64,000 nucleotides of DNA from Vibrio chagasii (GTDB taxonomy: Bacteria > Pseudomonadota > Gammaproteobacteria > Enterobacterales > Vibrionaceae). The stretch spans positions 1,116,001-1,180,000 of the forward strand of contig CP090851.1 in assembly GCA_041879415.1 (NCBI GenBank), written 5' to 3'. The translations under genes were made by a program, and so were the position numbers. Every line of letters begins with the position of its first letter. Position 1 is the stretch's first letter. The notes under the pieces were generated by a model. The model did not search any database, had not been told where the DNA came from, and saw nothing but the letters and a program-made list of their open reading frames with translations. This document shows, piece after piece, positions 16,285 to 27,200 of this stretch.

Positions 16285-18277
16285 TCTCACGCAGGTCAAT
16301 GGGGTCGTTATACGCATCAATAATGCAGTTTCGGCCGTTACTTTTTGCCTGATATAGAGCTTGGTCAAGCACTGAATAGAGCTCATCGAAGTCACTTAAT
16401 GCGTTTGAGGTTGCTAAGTAAGCAAAACTCGCGGTTACATTAAGTGGCTTTTTACTTTCTGATAGAAAAACGGTGCTTGAGATTACATAGTGTAACTCTT
16501 CGACTCGTTCTCTTACTTCCGATGGAGTGGTGTCTGTCAGCATTATTACAAACTCTTCACCACCTAAACGACCAAACAACTCTCCACTCATCAAGTGCTT
16601 TCTGATTTGTCTGCTAATGTGGACGAGTGCTCTGTCCCCAGTTGGATGACCATGTTCATCATTGATTTTCTTAAACTTATCTAGGTCTAATAGGATTAGA
16701 ACATGCTGCTTATTTGTTTCTTGAGAACGCTTGACCCGTTTAATTAGTCTTATGATTTCAGTTCTGTTGTACGCTTTGGTCATAGCGTCAATCGCAGCTT
16801 TTGAGCGAATTGTTTTATTCGCGAACACCATAAAACTCGCACCACACAACAAGAGAATTACAATGATGTTGTAAACCCAGCTTTGGCGCTCCATTTTCTC
16901 GATATGAAGGCGGTCAATGTTCGCTTGGTGAAGCAATAAGGAGCTCTCTAGTTCTTGTTCATATTTGGTATGGGCAATATCGAGCGCCTCTAGTGCGAGC
17001 CGGTTGTCTGTATCTCGCGCTTCCATCTGAATGGATGAATATCGTTGATAATAGATAAACGCTTGTTGGTAATCATTAAGCGCTTTGTGTACTTCAGATA
17101 ATTGAAGCAGAGCTTGAGCTGTGTATTTGTGTCTTGATACCTGTTCCGCTAGCCTCAAAGCTTGTTCGGCATAATTAATTGCCTCAGCCATCAGCTTCTT
17201 CTCTTCGAACATATCACTGACTGCCAAATAAGCATTGATACGAATCCCATCATTGTTCAACTCATTGGCTGCCTCGAGTGACTCTACTAAATAGCTTCGT
17301 GCTAAATCATAATCTTGTGTTTGCGTGTAGGCTTTCCCGAGCCCTAAGCTAGTGAGTGCAATGCCGAAGTTATGTGATGATTCTCTTAGTAATTTCTGCG
17401 CTTTTTCAAAATGATGAATCGCTAAGTCGCTTTGGCTTTGATTTAAATAGAGATCAGCAAGGCTGTGATGAACCTGAGCCTTCATTATGCCGGAAGCATC
17501 GGCTCTTAGGGCAAGCGCTTCCTCTAGGTATTGAGTTGATTTTTCATACTGCTTTAGCTCTTTGAGTAAGTTACCAATATCGTTGTAAACCCCAGAGATA
17601 TCATGTCCTTTTGGAAATGCCTTGATCAAAGAGAGATAGGTATTCAACGCTGTATGGTAGTCACTACGAAAATGATGATTGTTAGCAATGACCCGATAAG
17701 TAATGAACTTGGGCAGCACAGGATCGATGGCATCATGTAAGTCGGATTCAAGCCCTGAGCAATAGTAGTTTGCTTGGTGGTATTTAGCTTGTTCGTTTAG
17801 GGAGCGACATAATTGGTACTTGAGCAGTGCTTTACCGGTTGAATCGCTACGAGATTGCATTTTTGCTAACAGCATCAGGAAGCGTTGTTGTGCGAGCTCA
17901 TACTGTCCTTGACTGTCTTCAACGAGAGCAGCAACAAACGCTTGCTCTATGGCTTGATATTCACTGTCATTAGATGCAATCCCATAAAATGGTTGATCTC
18001 GCTCGCTCATGTATTGATATAACAGACCTGAAAGGTAGAGCTTTTCTCCATACGAGTTTGTACTCATGTAGCGTGTTTGAAGCATGGTAAGTGCACGTGA
18101 AGGATAGTGACTCAATGTTGTGAGATAGAGTGCATTCCAATCAGCATTTGGAGTGTCGATACCAGCCGTATTTGGCAAAGGGATAGATGAGTCTGAAGAG
18201 TGACTTGGAGTGACTGGTTGGCAGTGGGTTGCAAAGCTAACCAAGAATATAAAGCTAAGGAAAATCGAACGAGTCAC
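16244..18277 (-). CDS. TPR-repeat sensor with C-terminal GGDEF domain (putative diguanylate cyclase)
   Basis: A 677-residue membrane protein. A signal peptide (residues 1-20) leads to a periplasmic region of about 430 residues made of tetratricopeptide repeats (for example [21 protein letters not shown] and related 34-residue units). A single membrane helix at about 463-483 ([17 protein letters not shown]) follows, then a cytoplasmic GGDEF domain. The signature is GRLGGEEF near residue 570, an allowed active variant of GGDEF. The RxxD inhibitory site is absent (MSGE at that position), so product feedback is not expected. The TPR array suggests that a periplasmic protein or peptide controls c-di-GMP synthesis. 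The gene overlaps queC tail to tail. Confidence 0.9.
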   Translation of the reverse strand: MTRSIFLSFIFLVSFATHCQPVTPSHSSDSSIPLPNTAGIDTPNADWNALYLTTLSHYPSRALTMLQTRYMSTNSYGEKLYLSGLLYQYMSERDQPFYGIASNDSEYQAIEQAFVAALVEDSQGQYELAQQRFLMLLAKMQSRSDSTGKALLKYQLCRSLNEQAKYHQANYYCSGLESDLHDAIDPVLPKFITYRVIANNHHFRSDYHTALNTYLSLIKAFPKGHDISGVYNDIGNLLKELKQYEKSTQYLEEALALRADASGIMKAQVHHSLADLYLNQSQSDLAIHHFEKAQKLLRESSHNFGIALTSLGLGKAYTQTQDYDLARSYLVESLEAANELNNDGIRINAYLAVSDMFEEKKLMAEAINYAEQALRLAEQVSRHKYTAQALLQLSEVHKALNDYQQAFIYYQRYSSIQMEARDTDNRLALEALDIAHTKYEQELESSLLLHQANIDRLHIEKMERQSWVYNIIVILLLCGASFMVFANKTIRSKAAIDAMTKAYNRTEIIRLIKRVKRSQETNKQHVLILLDLDKFKKINDEHGHPTGDRALVHISRQIRKHLMSGELFGRLGGEEFVIMLTDTTPSEVRERVEELHYVISSTVFLSESKKPLNVTASFAYLATSNALSDFDELYSVLDQALYQAKSNGRNCIIDAYNDPIDLREIIYSQPAYEPVQP

Positions 18278-18404
18278 AAGTAACTATCAATCAGGATAAA
18301 GAACGATATTCTATGGTTAGTTTGATCTTGCTTCAAATTATGAGGGGTATTTGTGAGAGGTATTGCGAACTAGATCTCTAATTTATTCAGTTTTATCAGA
18401 GAGA

Positions 18405-18433
18405 TATCGGCCGCACGATTCGTACGGCCGATA
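18405..18433. terminator. GC-rich hairpin between the GGDEF and DUF2750 genes
   Basis: TATCGGCCG/CGGCCGATA (18405-18413, 18425-18433) forms a 9-bp stem just below the DUF2750 stop. The T tract is poor on either strand, so it may be a terminator or an mRNA 3'-end stabiliser. Confidence 0.5.
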
Positions 18434-18440
18434 CTTGAAA

Positions 18441-18791
18441 TTAGATGTATAATTTCGCTAGGTCAGAAGGCTCAAGCTCTTTGCCTTCTAGAGATTCGTT
18501 CCAGTTAACACCTACTAGTACGCCATCTTCAGCAAGAGTTAGTAGCCAATCTTCTACAAAGATGTCTAGCGGGATTTCTAGTACTTCAAAGTCAGCCCAC
18601 TCTTCAACGTTGTGAGTTTGAGCATCTTCTTTTGAAGACCAGAAAGGCATCACTTCGCTGTTTTCGAATTCACTTGAGTCACATGCTAGCCAACCTTCTT
18701 CGTTGCGAAGGCCCCATACCAGTTTAGTTTCTTGAGTTTCAGAAACGAAAAGTTCTAGATTTGCTTGAGTATCAGCTGTTAGTTTGCTCAT
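18441..18791 (-). CDS. DUF2750 domain-containing protein
   Basis: A 116-residue acidic cytoplasmic protein with the conserved features of DUF2750: a W-x-L region (VWGLRNEEGWLACDS), PFWSSKEDAQ, EEWADFE, and the C-terminal DGVLVGVNWNESLEGKE. The family is widespread in gammaproteobacteria and has no assigned function, so none is proposed. No signal peptide or membrane segment. The 5' side is separated from the OmpA-like gene by a long inverted repeat at 18871-18910, so it probably has its own promoter. Confidence 0.85.
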   Translation of the reverse strand: MSKLTADTQANLELFVSETQETKLVWGLRNEEGWLACDSSEFENSEVMPFWSSKEDAQTHNVEEWADFEVLEIPLDIFVEDWLLTLAEDGVLVGVNWNESLEGKELEPSDLAKLYI

Positions 18792-18870
18792 GGATTAATT
18801 CTCTATGTTGATAACGTGGCAAGATTAACATTATAGACGGCTTAGGTACATGCTATTCAAGGAATTATCA

Positions 18871-18910
18871 CCATACTGAAACGTTAACTTAAGATAACGT
18901 TTCAGTATGG
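18871..18910. repeat. Perfect 16-bp inverted repeat (hairpin) downstream of the OmpA-like gene
   Basis: The arms at 18871-18886 and 18895-18910 are perfectly complementary (CCATACTGAAACGTTA and its complement) around an 8-base loop. The hairpin begins 16 bases after the stop of the minus-strand OmpA-like gene and has no T tract. It may end that transcript or protect its 3' end, and it lies close to the DUF2750 promoter region. Confidence 0.7.
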
Positions 18911-18926
18911 TTAGGTGCGACGACAG

Positions 18927-19544
18927 TTACTTCTTAATCTTAGTGAAGATGTGCCACTCTTCTTTGATATTTCCTTTAAACCCGGCAACAGAAGCAACGA
19001 CTTTACGGTGAAGTGCGTGGTTAATTTCAGTGTCATTGCTACTGAACTCAACATCACCATGGCCAACGATGTTGACTCTAGAAGGTTGAATGCCGTTACT
19101 GATAAGTGCGCGTCTAACGTTGGCAGCACGCTCTTTTGACAACTTTAGATTATGTTCGGCATTACCTACCTTACTGGCGTAACCTTGCAATTCAATAGTG
19201 GTGCTTTCGTAACGCTTCAAAAAGGCAGCCATCTGGCGTATCTGGTTAAGGAAAGCTGGGTTAATTTCTGTAGAGTTATTAGCGAAGAGTATATGGAGCT
19301 CTTTCTTCTCCGACGACTCGAAATATGAACCACAACCGTCGTTATCTATTTCTGCACCAATCTGCGTATCAGCACACAGATCACGCGCATTGATAACGCC
19401 ATCGTTGTCGTCATCTTGCAGATCGTAAATTTGAGTGACAGGCGGAAGCGCACGATACTCAAATTCATCCTCATTGTTGTCAGCTAAAGCATGGGTAGAT
19501 ACAACCACGAAGCAAAGCGATAAAACCGTGTTTGTTAGCTTCAT
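18927..19544 (-). CDS. OmpA family protein with thrombospondin type-3-like calcium motif
   Basis: A 205-residue exported protein with signal peptide MKLTNTVLSLCFVVVSTHALA. Residues 42-70 contain DDDNDGVINARDLCADT and DNDGCG, a thrombospondin type-3 repeat that binds calcium, with two cysteines. The C-terminal OmpA-like domain (about residues 83-190) carries LHILFANNSTEI, IELQGYASKVG and the RAANVRRALI helix, the peptidoglycan-binding fold. The start ATG overlaps the stop of the TolC-like gene (TAATG), so translation is coupled. The context of a TolC channel and a giant adhesin suggests it anchors the secretion channel or adhesin to the cell wall (inference). Confidence 0.9.
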   Translation of the reverse strand: MKLTNTVLSLCFVVVSTHALADNNEDEFEYRALPPVTQIYDLQDDDNDGVINARDLCADTQIGAEIDNDGCGSYFESSEKKELHILFANNSTEINPAFLNQIRQMAAFLKRYESTTIELQGYASKVGNAEHNLKLSKERAANVRRALISNGIQPSRVNIVGHGDVEFSSNDTEINHALHRKVVASVAGFKGNIKEEWHIFTKIKK

Positions 19545-20851
19545 TAATATTCCACCTTTTCATTCCATTCTTCAGGGATCTCAACTCGTAAGCCGGTAAG
19601 TAGGTTGCCAGTTGCGTTCATCACGCGATATTTTGCGTATTGCTCGTCATACTTGGCATCTAAATAGCCTTTACGAGCTTCAAACAATTCATTCTCGGTG
19701 TTGAGCAAATCGAGAAGGGTACGTTTACCGATGCGATACTGCTTCTCATAGGAGATAACGGTATCTGATGCCGAGTCTACGTGATCAGATAGGAACTCTT
19801 TTTGTTGAACGGTTAGGTCAAGCGCACTCCAGGAAAGGCGCAAACTCTCTTCGACATTGCGATAAGTGCTTTCACGGAGATCTTTGGCTTTATTCAGTTG
19901 GTAGGCAGCACTTTCAGCGCGGTCTTGATCTGAACCACCGTTGTAAAGGTTGTACCTCAAGCGAACCATTGCAGAGAACTCATCACTACTGCCTTCTGTA
20001 CCACCGGCATCATCACGCCAGGTTTGAGCGGCCTCAAAAGACACGGTTGGGTAGTTAGTGCTTTTCGATTGCTTATACTGAAACTTTGCAGAGTCAACGT
20101 CGGCTTGCGCTATCTTGATTACCGGGTGTTGATTGAATGCTTTTGCCAATGCACCATCGATTGTGTATGGAATAGCTCCCGCATCAGCGCGAGGGAAGGT
20201 GAGACCTAGTGGAGATTGACCAACAAGTCGCTTGAATTGAGTATGGGTATCAAACAGGTTATTTTGAGCCGCCAGTAGGTTGCCATGTGCTTTTGCAATA
20301 CGAGCTTCTACTTGAGACATATCTGCTGTCGAGCCAATCCCCGATTCAACGCGTTTACGAATATCACTATATATCTCCTTGTGCGTAGCTAGGTTGCTTT
20401 CGGAAAGTGATAGCACTTCATAGGCCTTCACTGCGTCGAGGTAGACCTTAGTTACTTCTAATGCGATGTCTTGAGCGTTAGATAGTAGCTGGTAACGTAC
20501 CGACTCAGCATCGGCTGCTGTACGGTCGATATCGTTCGATGTATTAGTGCCATCCCATATTAGTTGGGTTAGTGTGATCGTTGCTTCTTTACGAGTCAGG
20601 TCGGTTGTATCGGTATTTGTGGCAAGGTCTGTGTGTTCGTATCCTATGCCACCGTCTAAATCGATACTAGGTCGGTAGGCTCCACCAGAAGCATCGTTTA
20701 GGTAACGCTTACTAATGTATTCATTGTAAGCACTTTTGATCTCAGGGTTACTTTCTAAAGTAAATGCTACGGCCTGTTCTAAGGTTTGTGCACTAGCAGG
20801 CAAGCTTAATGCTATTGCTAATCCTAATGTTGTTGCTTGAGTGCAATTCAA
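19544..20851 (-). CDS. TolC family outer-membrane channel (type I secretion, LapE-like)
   Basis: A 435-residue outer-membrane efflux protein. It has a signal peptide (MNCTQATTLGLAIALSLPASAQ) and then two OEP repeats with long coiled-coil helices (SADMSQVEARIAKAHGNLLAAQ; GKRTLLDLLNTENELFEARKGYL). The frame is open up to 20929, but TTG at 20851 is preferred: GGGGAG lies about 7 bases upstream and a good signal peptide begins there. It is divergent from the RTX adhesin gene and coupled to the OmpA-like gene, so it is very probably the outer-membrane component of that adhesin's secretion system. The inner-membrane ABC and membrane-fusion partners are not in the window. Confidence 0.9.
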   Translation of the reverse strand: MNCTQATTLGLAIALSLPASAQTLEQAVAFTLESNPEIKSAYNEYISKRYLNDASGGAYRPSIDLDGGIGYEHTDLATNTDTTDLTRKEATITLTQLIWDGTNTSNDIDRTAADAESVRYQLLSNAQDIALEVTKVYLDAVKAYEVLSLSESNLATHKEIYSDIRKRVESGIGSTADMSQVEARIAKAHGNLLAAQNNLFDTHTQFKRLVGQSPLGLTFPRADAGAIPYTIDGALAKAFNQHPVIKIAQADVDSAKFQYKQSKSTNYPTVSFEAAQTWRDDAGGTEGSSDEFSAMVRLRYNLYNGGSDQDRAESAAYQLNKAKDLRESTYRNVEESLRLSWSALDLTVQQKEFLSDHVDSASDTVISYEKQYRIGKRTLLDLLNTENELFEARKGYLDAKYDEQYAKYRVMNATGNLLTGLRVEIPEEWNEKVEY

Positions 20852-21254
20852 TTTCCATCTCCCCAAATGGACTGACACCAAAATCTGAGCTTTACTATAT
20901 AAAGACACCAAATTTAGGTGAACCGCCAAAAAAATAACGTTCGCTCTAGAAGCTGCCGTAAATGGTTGTAAATTTGTTAACCGATCGCTGTGCGTTTTAT
21001 GTTGTTTTTGGGCACTTAAATCTTATATTAATATTCTCATTATCTTTCGCTAACACAGTAACTTATATTGATGTTTTAAGCACCTAAATTGTCACTTGCT
21101 GTGATCATTGTCATTACCTTACATCTAAGGTTGTTAAATAATAGATTCATAACTATGAATGATATGATTTTAGGTGTTATATTTTAACTAATATTATAAA
21201 AAAGATGTCACTATTTTGACGTTAACAGCAAAAGATGGGTTTTTAGGGGTTAAT
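20852..21254. promoter_or_regulatory. Divergent promoter region between the TolC-like gene and the giant adhesin
   Basis: This AT-rich intergenic region of about 400 bp contains several candidate control elements. The 10-mer AATTTAGGTG occurs at 20911-20920, again as its exact complement at 21081-21090, and with one mismatch at 21167-21176. A perfect dyad ATTCATA-ac-TATGAAT lies at 21145-21160. A CRP-like half-conserved site (TGTGA-N6-TCATT) lies at 21100-21115. These positions suit coordinated control of the channel and its adhesin. No -10/-35 pair is assigned with confidence. Confidence 0.5.
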
Positions 21255-24200
21255 ATGGACATTACAACATTGAATCTAGGCGGTGCATTGGCACTTGGTC
21301 AGCGCATCGTTATTTCAATAGATGGTACGATTAAAGTCCTAGAACAAGGCGAGCCACTTCAGGCGGGAGATGTCATTCTTGAATCTCTAAATGAATCAAA
21401 TAGCCCTGACGTATCCGCGAAGCGCTTCTCACCAGAAGACGGTGAGGTTGAACTAGACCAAGATATTGCGAACATTTTTGAGGCTCTAGAAGAAGGCCAA
21501 GATCCCGCTGAACTAGGTGAAGAATTTGCAACTGCTGCCGGTCAAAATGGTTCAAGTTTAGGTACCAGTGGCACCATTGAGCGAGATGGCGAAGAAACTA
21601 TCCCTGATACCGAATTCGTCACTGAAGGCTTTGAGGCTTTGGGCATGTCTCGTACCCAAAGTTTAAGTCTTCTTGATGCCTATCGCTCTATCTCAGAATC
21701 TTCAACTCAATCAAATAGCGCCCCTCTATTTACAGATTCCAACAATGTCGTTGTCGGAGATACTGTTTCTTTCACAACGGATGAAGATACCCCTGTAAGC
21801 GGTACATTAAGTGCTTCTGACGACGATAATGACGCTCTTACGTTTAGCTTGTCACAATCTCCCGACAATGGCTCCGTTCTTTTAAACAGTGACGGAAGCT
21901 GGACTTACACTCCAAACGACGACTTCAATGGTGATGATAGTTTCTCTGTTGTGGTATCCGATGGCCAAGGTGGTACTGACACGATCACCGTAAATGTTGG
22001 TGTTAACCCAACGAACGATACGCCAATCATCACAGACGCCAATGGTAATCCACTTGGCAATAGTGTATCTGCAATTACCGACGAAGATACTCCAGTTAGC
22101 GGAAGCCTATCCGCATCAGACACTGATGGTGATTCATTAAACTTCTCTAAAGGCACCGATCCATCCAACGGCACCGTCGTCGTAGATGAAGACGGTAATT
22201 GGACCTACGCACCAAATGAAAACTACAACGGAAGCGATAGCTTCACTGTTGTTGTCACCGACGGAAACGGCGGCACAGATACTATTACTGTGAATGTTGG
22301 GGTGTTGCCTGTTGATGACGCGCCGGAAATCACAGTGACAGCGAACGACTTCACAGAAGACGCTGGCGCAGCAGTGGGCGATGTAGCGGGCACGTACGTG
22401 ACGTCTGACGAAGAAGGCGATGCGGTAACCGTGACGTTCACGCCGGGCACAAACAGCAACAACCACTACGAGTTGGTTGGCGGCCAAGTGGTGCTGACGC
22501 AAGCGGGTGTAGATGCGATCAATGCGGGTGAAGACTTAGATACCATCGCTCTGACGGTGACTCAGAACGACGACAGCAGCCTGACAGGCACAGGCAGCGA
22601 CACCCCAGTGGTGACGGACGTGAATGACGCGCCGGAAATCACAGTGACAGCGAACGACTTCACAGAAGACGCTGGCGCAGCAGTGGGCGATGTAGCGGGC
22701 ACGTACGTGACGTCTGACGAAGAAGGCGATGCGGTAACCGTGACGTTCACGCCGGGCACAAACAGCAACAACCACTACGAGTTGGTTGGCGGCCAAGTGG
22801 TGCTGACGCAAGCGGGTGTAGATGCGATCAATGCGGGTGAAGACTTAGATACCATCGCTCTGACGGTGACTCAGAACGACGACAGCAGCCTGACAGGCAC
22901 AGGCAGCGACACCCCAGTGGTGACGGACGTGAATGACGCGCCGGAAATCACAGTGACAGCGAACGACTTCACAGAAGACGCTGGCGCAGCAGTGGGCGAT
23001 GTAGCGGGCACGTACGTGACGTCTGACGAAGAAGGCGATGCGGTAACCGTGACGTTCACGCCGGGCACAAACAGCAACAACCACTACGAGTTGGTTGGCG
23101 GCCAAGTGGTGCTGACGCAAGCGGGTGTAGATGCGATCAATGCGGGTGAAGACTTAGATACCATCGCTCTGACGGTGACTCAGAACGACGACAGCAGCCT
23201 GACAGGCACAGGCAGCGACACCCCAGTGGTGACGGACGTGAATGACGCGCCGGAAATCACAGTGACAGCGAACGACTTCACAGAAGACGCTGGCGCAGCA
23301 GTGGGCGATGTAGCGGGCACGTACGTGACGTCTGACGAAGAAGGCGATGCGGTAACCGTGACGTTCACGCCGGGCACAAACAGCAACAACCACTACGAGT
23401 TGGTTGGCGGCCAAGTGGTGCTGACGCAAGCGGGTGTAGATGCGATCAATGCGGGTGAAGACTTAGATACCATCGCTCTGACGGTGACTCAGAACGACGA
23501 CAGCAGCCTGACAGGCACAGGCAGCGACACCCCAGTGGTGACGGACGTGAATGACGCGCCGGAAATCACAGTGACAGCGAACGACTTCACAGAAGACGCT
23601 GGCGCAGCAGTGGGCGATGTAGCGGGCACGTACGTGACGTCTGACGAAGAAGGCGATGCGGTAACCGTGACGTTCACGCCGGGCACAAACAGCAACAACC
23701 ACTACGAGTTGGTTGGCGGCCAAGTGGTGCTGACGCAAGCGGGTGTAGATGCGATCAATGCGGGTGAAGACTTAGATACCATCGCTCTGACGGTGACTCA
23801 GAACGACGACAGCAGCCTGACAGGCACAGGCAGCGACACCCCAGTGGTGACGGACGTGAATGACGCGCCGGAAATCACAGTGACAGCGAACGACTTCACA
23901 GAAGACGCTGGCGCAGCAGTGGGCGATGTAGCGGGCACGTACGTGACGTCTGACGAAGAAGGCGATGCGGTAACCGTGACGTTCACGCCGGGCACAAACA
24001 GCAACAACCACTACGAGTTGGTTGGCGGCCAAGTGGTGCTGACGCAAGCGGGTGTAGATGCGATCAATGCGGGTGAAGACTTAGATACCATCGCTCTGAC
24101 GGTGACTCAGAACGACGACAGCAGCCTGACAGGCACAGGCAGCGACACCCCAGTGGTGACGGACGTGAATGACGCGCCGGAAATCACAGTGACAGCGAAC

Positions 24201-27200
24201 GACTTCACAGAAGACGCTGGCGCAGCAGTGGGCGATGTAGCGGGCACGTACGTGACGTCTGACGAAGAAGGCGATGCGGTAACCGTGACGTTCACGCCGG
24301 GCACAAACAGCAACAACCACTACGAGTTGGTTGGCGGCCAAGTGGTGCTGACGCAAGCGGGTGTAGATGCGATCAATGCGGGTGAAGACTTAGATACCAT
24401 CGCTCTGACGGTGACTCAGAACGACGACAGCAGCCTGACAGGCACAGGCAGCGACACCCCAGTGGTGACGGACGTGAATGACGCGCCGGAAATCACAGTG
24501 ACAGCGAACGACTTCACAGAAGACGCTGGCGCAGCAGTGGGCGATGTAGCGGGCACGTACGTGACGTCTGACGAAGAAGGCGATGCGGTAACCGTGACGT
24601 TCACGCCGGGCACAAACAGCAACAACCACTACGAGTTGGTTGGCGGCCAAGTGGTGCTGACGCAAGCGGGTGTAGATGCGATCAATGCGGGTGAAGACTT
24701 AGATACCATCGCTCTGACGGTGACTCAGAACGACGACAGCAGCCTGACAGGCACAGGCAGCGACACCCCAGTGGTGACGGACGTGAATGACGCGCCGGAA
24801 ATCACAGTGACAGCGAACGACTTCACAGAAGACGCTGGCGCAGCAGTGGGCGATGTAGCGGGCACGTACGTGACGTCTGACGAAGAAGGCGATGCGGTAA
24901 CCGTGACGTTCACGCCGGGCACAAACAGCAACAACCACTACGAGTTGGTTGGCGGCCAAGTGGTGCTGACGCAAGCGGGTGTAGATGCGATCAATGCGGG
25001 TGAAGACTTAGATACCATCGCTCTGACGGTGACTCAGAACGACGACAGCAGCCTGACAGGCACAGGCAGCGACACCCCAGTGGTGACGGACGTGAATGAC
25101 GCGCCGGAAATCACAGTGACAGCGAACGACTTCACAGAAGACGCTGGCGCAGCAGTGGGCGATGTAGCGGGCACGTACGTGACGTCTGACGAAGAAGGCG
25201 ATGCGGTAACCGTGACGTTCACGCCGGGCACAAACAGCAACAACCACTACGAGTTGGTTGGCGGCCAAGTGGTGCTGACGCAAGCGGGTGTAGATGCGAT
25301 CAATGCGGGTGAAGACTTAGATACCATCGCTCTGACGGTGACTCAGAACGACGACAGCAGCCTGACAGGCACAGGCAGCGACACCCCAGTGGTGACGGAC
25401 GTGAATGACGCGCCGGAAATCACAGTGACAGCGAACGACTTCACAGAAGACGCTGGCGCAGCAGTGGGCGATGTAGCGGGCACGTACGTGACGTCTGACG
25501 AAGAAGGCGATGCGGTAACCGTGACGTTCACGCCGGGCACAAACAGCAACAACCACTACGAGTTGGTTGGCGGCCAAGTGGTGCTGACGCAAGCGGGTGT
25601 AGATGCGATCAATGCGGGTGAAGACTTAGATACCATCGCTCTGACGGTGACTCAGAACGACGACAGCAGCCTGACAGGCACAGGCAGCGACACCCCAGTG
25701 GTGACGGACGTGAATGACGCGCCGGAAATCACAGTGACAGCGAACGACTTCACAGAAGACGCTGGCGCAGCAGTGGGCGATGTAGCGGGCACGTACGTGA
25801 CGTCTGACGAAGAAGGCGATGCGGTAACCGTGACGTTCACGCCGGGCACAAACAGCAACAACCACTACGAGTTGGTTGGCGGCCAAGTGGTGCTGACGCA
25901 AGCGGGTGTAGATGCGATCAATGCGGGTGAAGACTTAGATACCATCGCTCTGACGGTGACTCAGAACGACGACAGCAGCCTGACAGGCACAGGCAGCGAC
26001 ACCCCAGTGGTGACGGACGTGAATGACGCGCCGGAAATCACAGTGACAGCGAACGACTTCACAGAAGACGCTGGCGCAGCAGTGGGCGATGTAGCGGGCA
26101 CGTACGTGACGTCTGACGAAGAAGGCGATGCGGTAACCGTGACGTTCACGCCGGGCACAAACAGCAACAACCACTACGAGTTGGTTGGCGGCCAAGTGGT
26201 GCTGACGCAAGCGGGTGTAGATGCGATCAATGCGGGTGAAGACTTAGATACCATCGCTCTGACGGTGACTCAGAACGACGACAGCAGCCTGACAGGCACA
26301 GGCAGCGACACCCCAGTGGTGACGGACGTGAATGACGCGCCGGAAATCACAGTGACAGCGAACGACTTCACAGAAGACGCTGGCGCAGCAGTGGGCGATG
26401 TAGCGGGCACGTACGTGACGTCTGACGAAGAAGGCGATGCGGTAACCGTGACGTTCACGCCGGGCACAAACAGCAACAACCACTACGAGTTGGTTGGCGG
26501 CCAAGTGGTGCTGACGCAAGCGGGTGTAGATGCGATCAATGCGGGTGAAGACTTAGATACCATCGCTCTGACGGTGACTCAGAACGACGACAGCAGCCTG
26601 ACAGGCACAGGCAGCGACACCCCAGTGGTGACGGACGTGAATGACGCGCCGGAAATCACAGTGACAGCGAACGACTTCACAGAAGACGCTGGCGCAGCAG
26701 TGGGCGATGTAGCGGGCACGTACGTGACGTCTGACGAAGAAGGCGATGCGGTAACCGTGACGTTCACGCCGGGCACAAACAGCAACAACCACTACGAGTT
26801 GGTTGGCGGCCAAGTGGTGCTGACGCAAGCGGGTGTAGATGCGATCAATGCGGGTGAAGACTTAGATACCATCGCTCTGACGGTGACTCAGAACGACGAC
26901 AGCAGCCTGACAGGCACAGGCAGCGACACCCCAGTGGTGACGGACGTGAATGACGCGCCGGAAATCACAGTGACAGCGAACGACTTCACAGAAGACGCTG
27001 GCGCAGCAGTGGGCGATGTAGCGGGCACGTACGTGACGTCTGACGAAGAAGGCGATGCGGTAACCGTGACGTTCACGCCGGGCACAAACAGCAACAACCA
27101 CTACGAGTTGGTTGGCGGCCAAGTGGTGCTGACGCAAGCGGGTGTAGATGCGATCAATGCGGGTGAAGACTTAGATACCATCGCTCTGACGGTGACTCAG

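Noticed and set aside
20852..20929. Longer TolC-like protein starting at 20929
   Set aside because: The extra 26 residues lack signal-peptide character, while TTG 20851 has GGGGAG before it and begins a clear signal peptide.
21216..21254. TTG start of the adhesin at 21216
   Set aside because: No ribosome-binding site. AGGGG sits correctly before ATG 21255, where the retention module begins.
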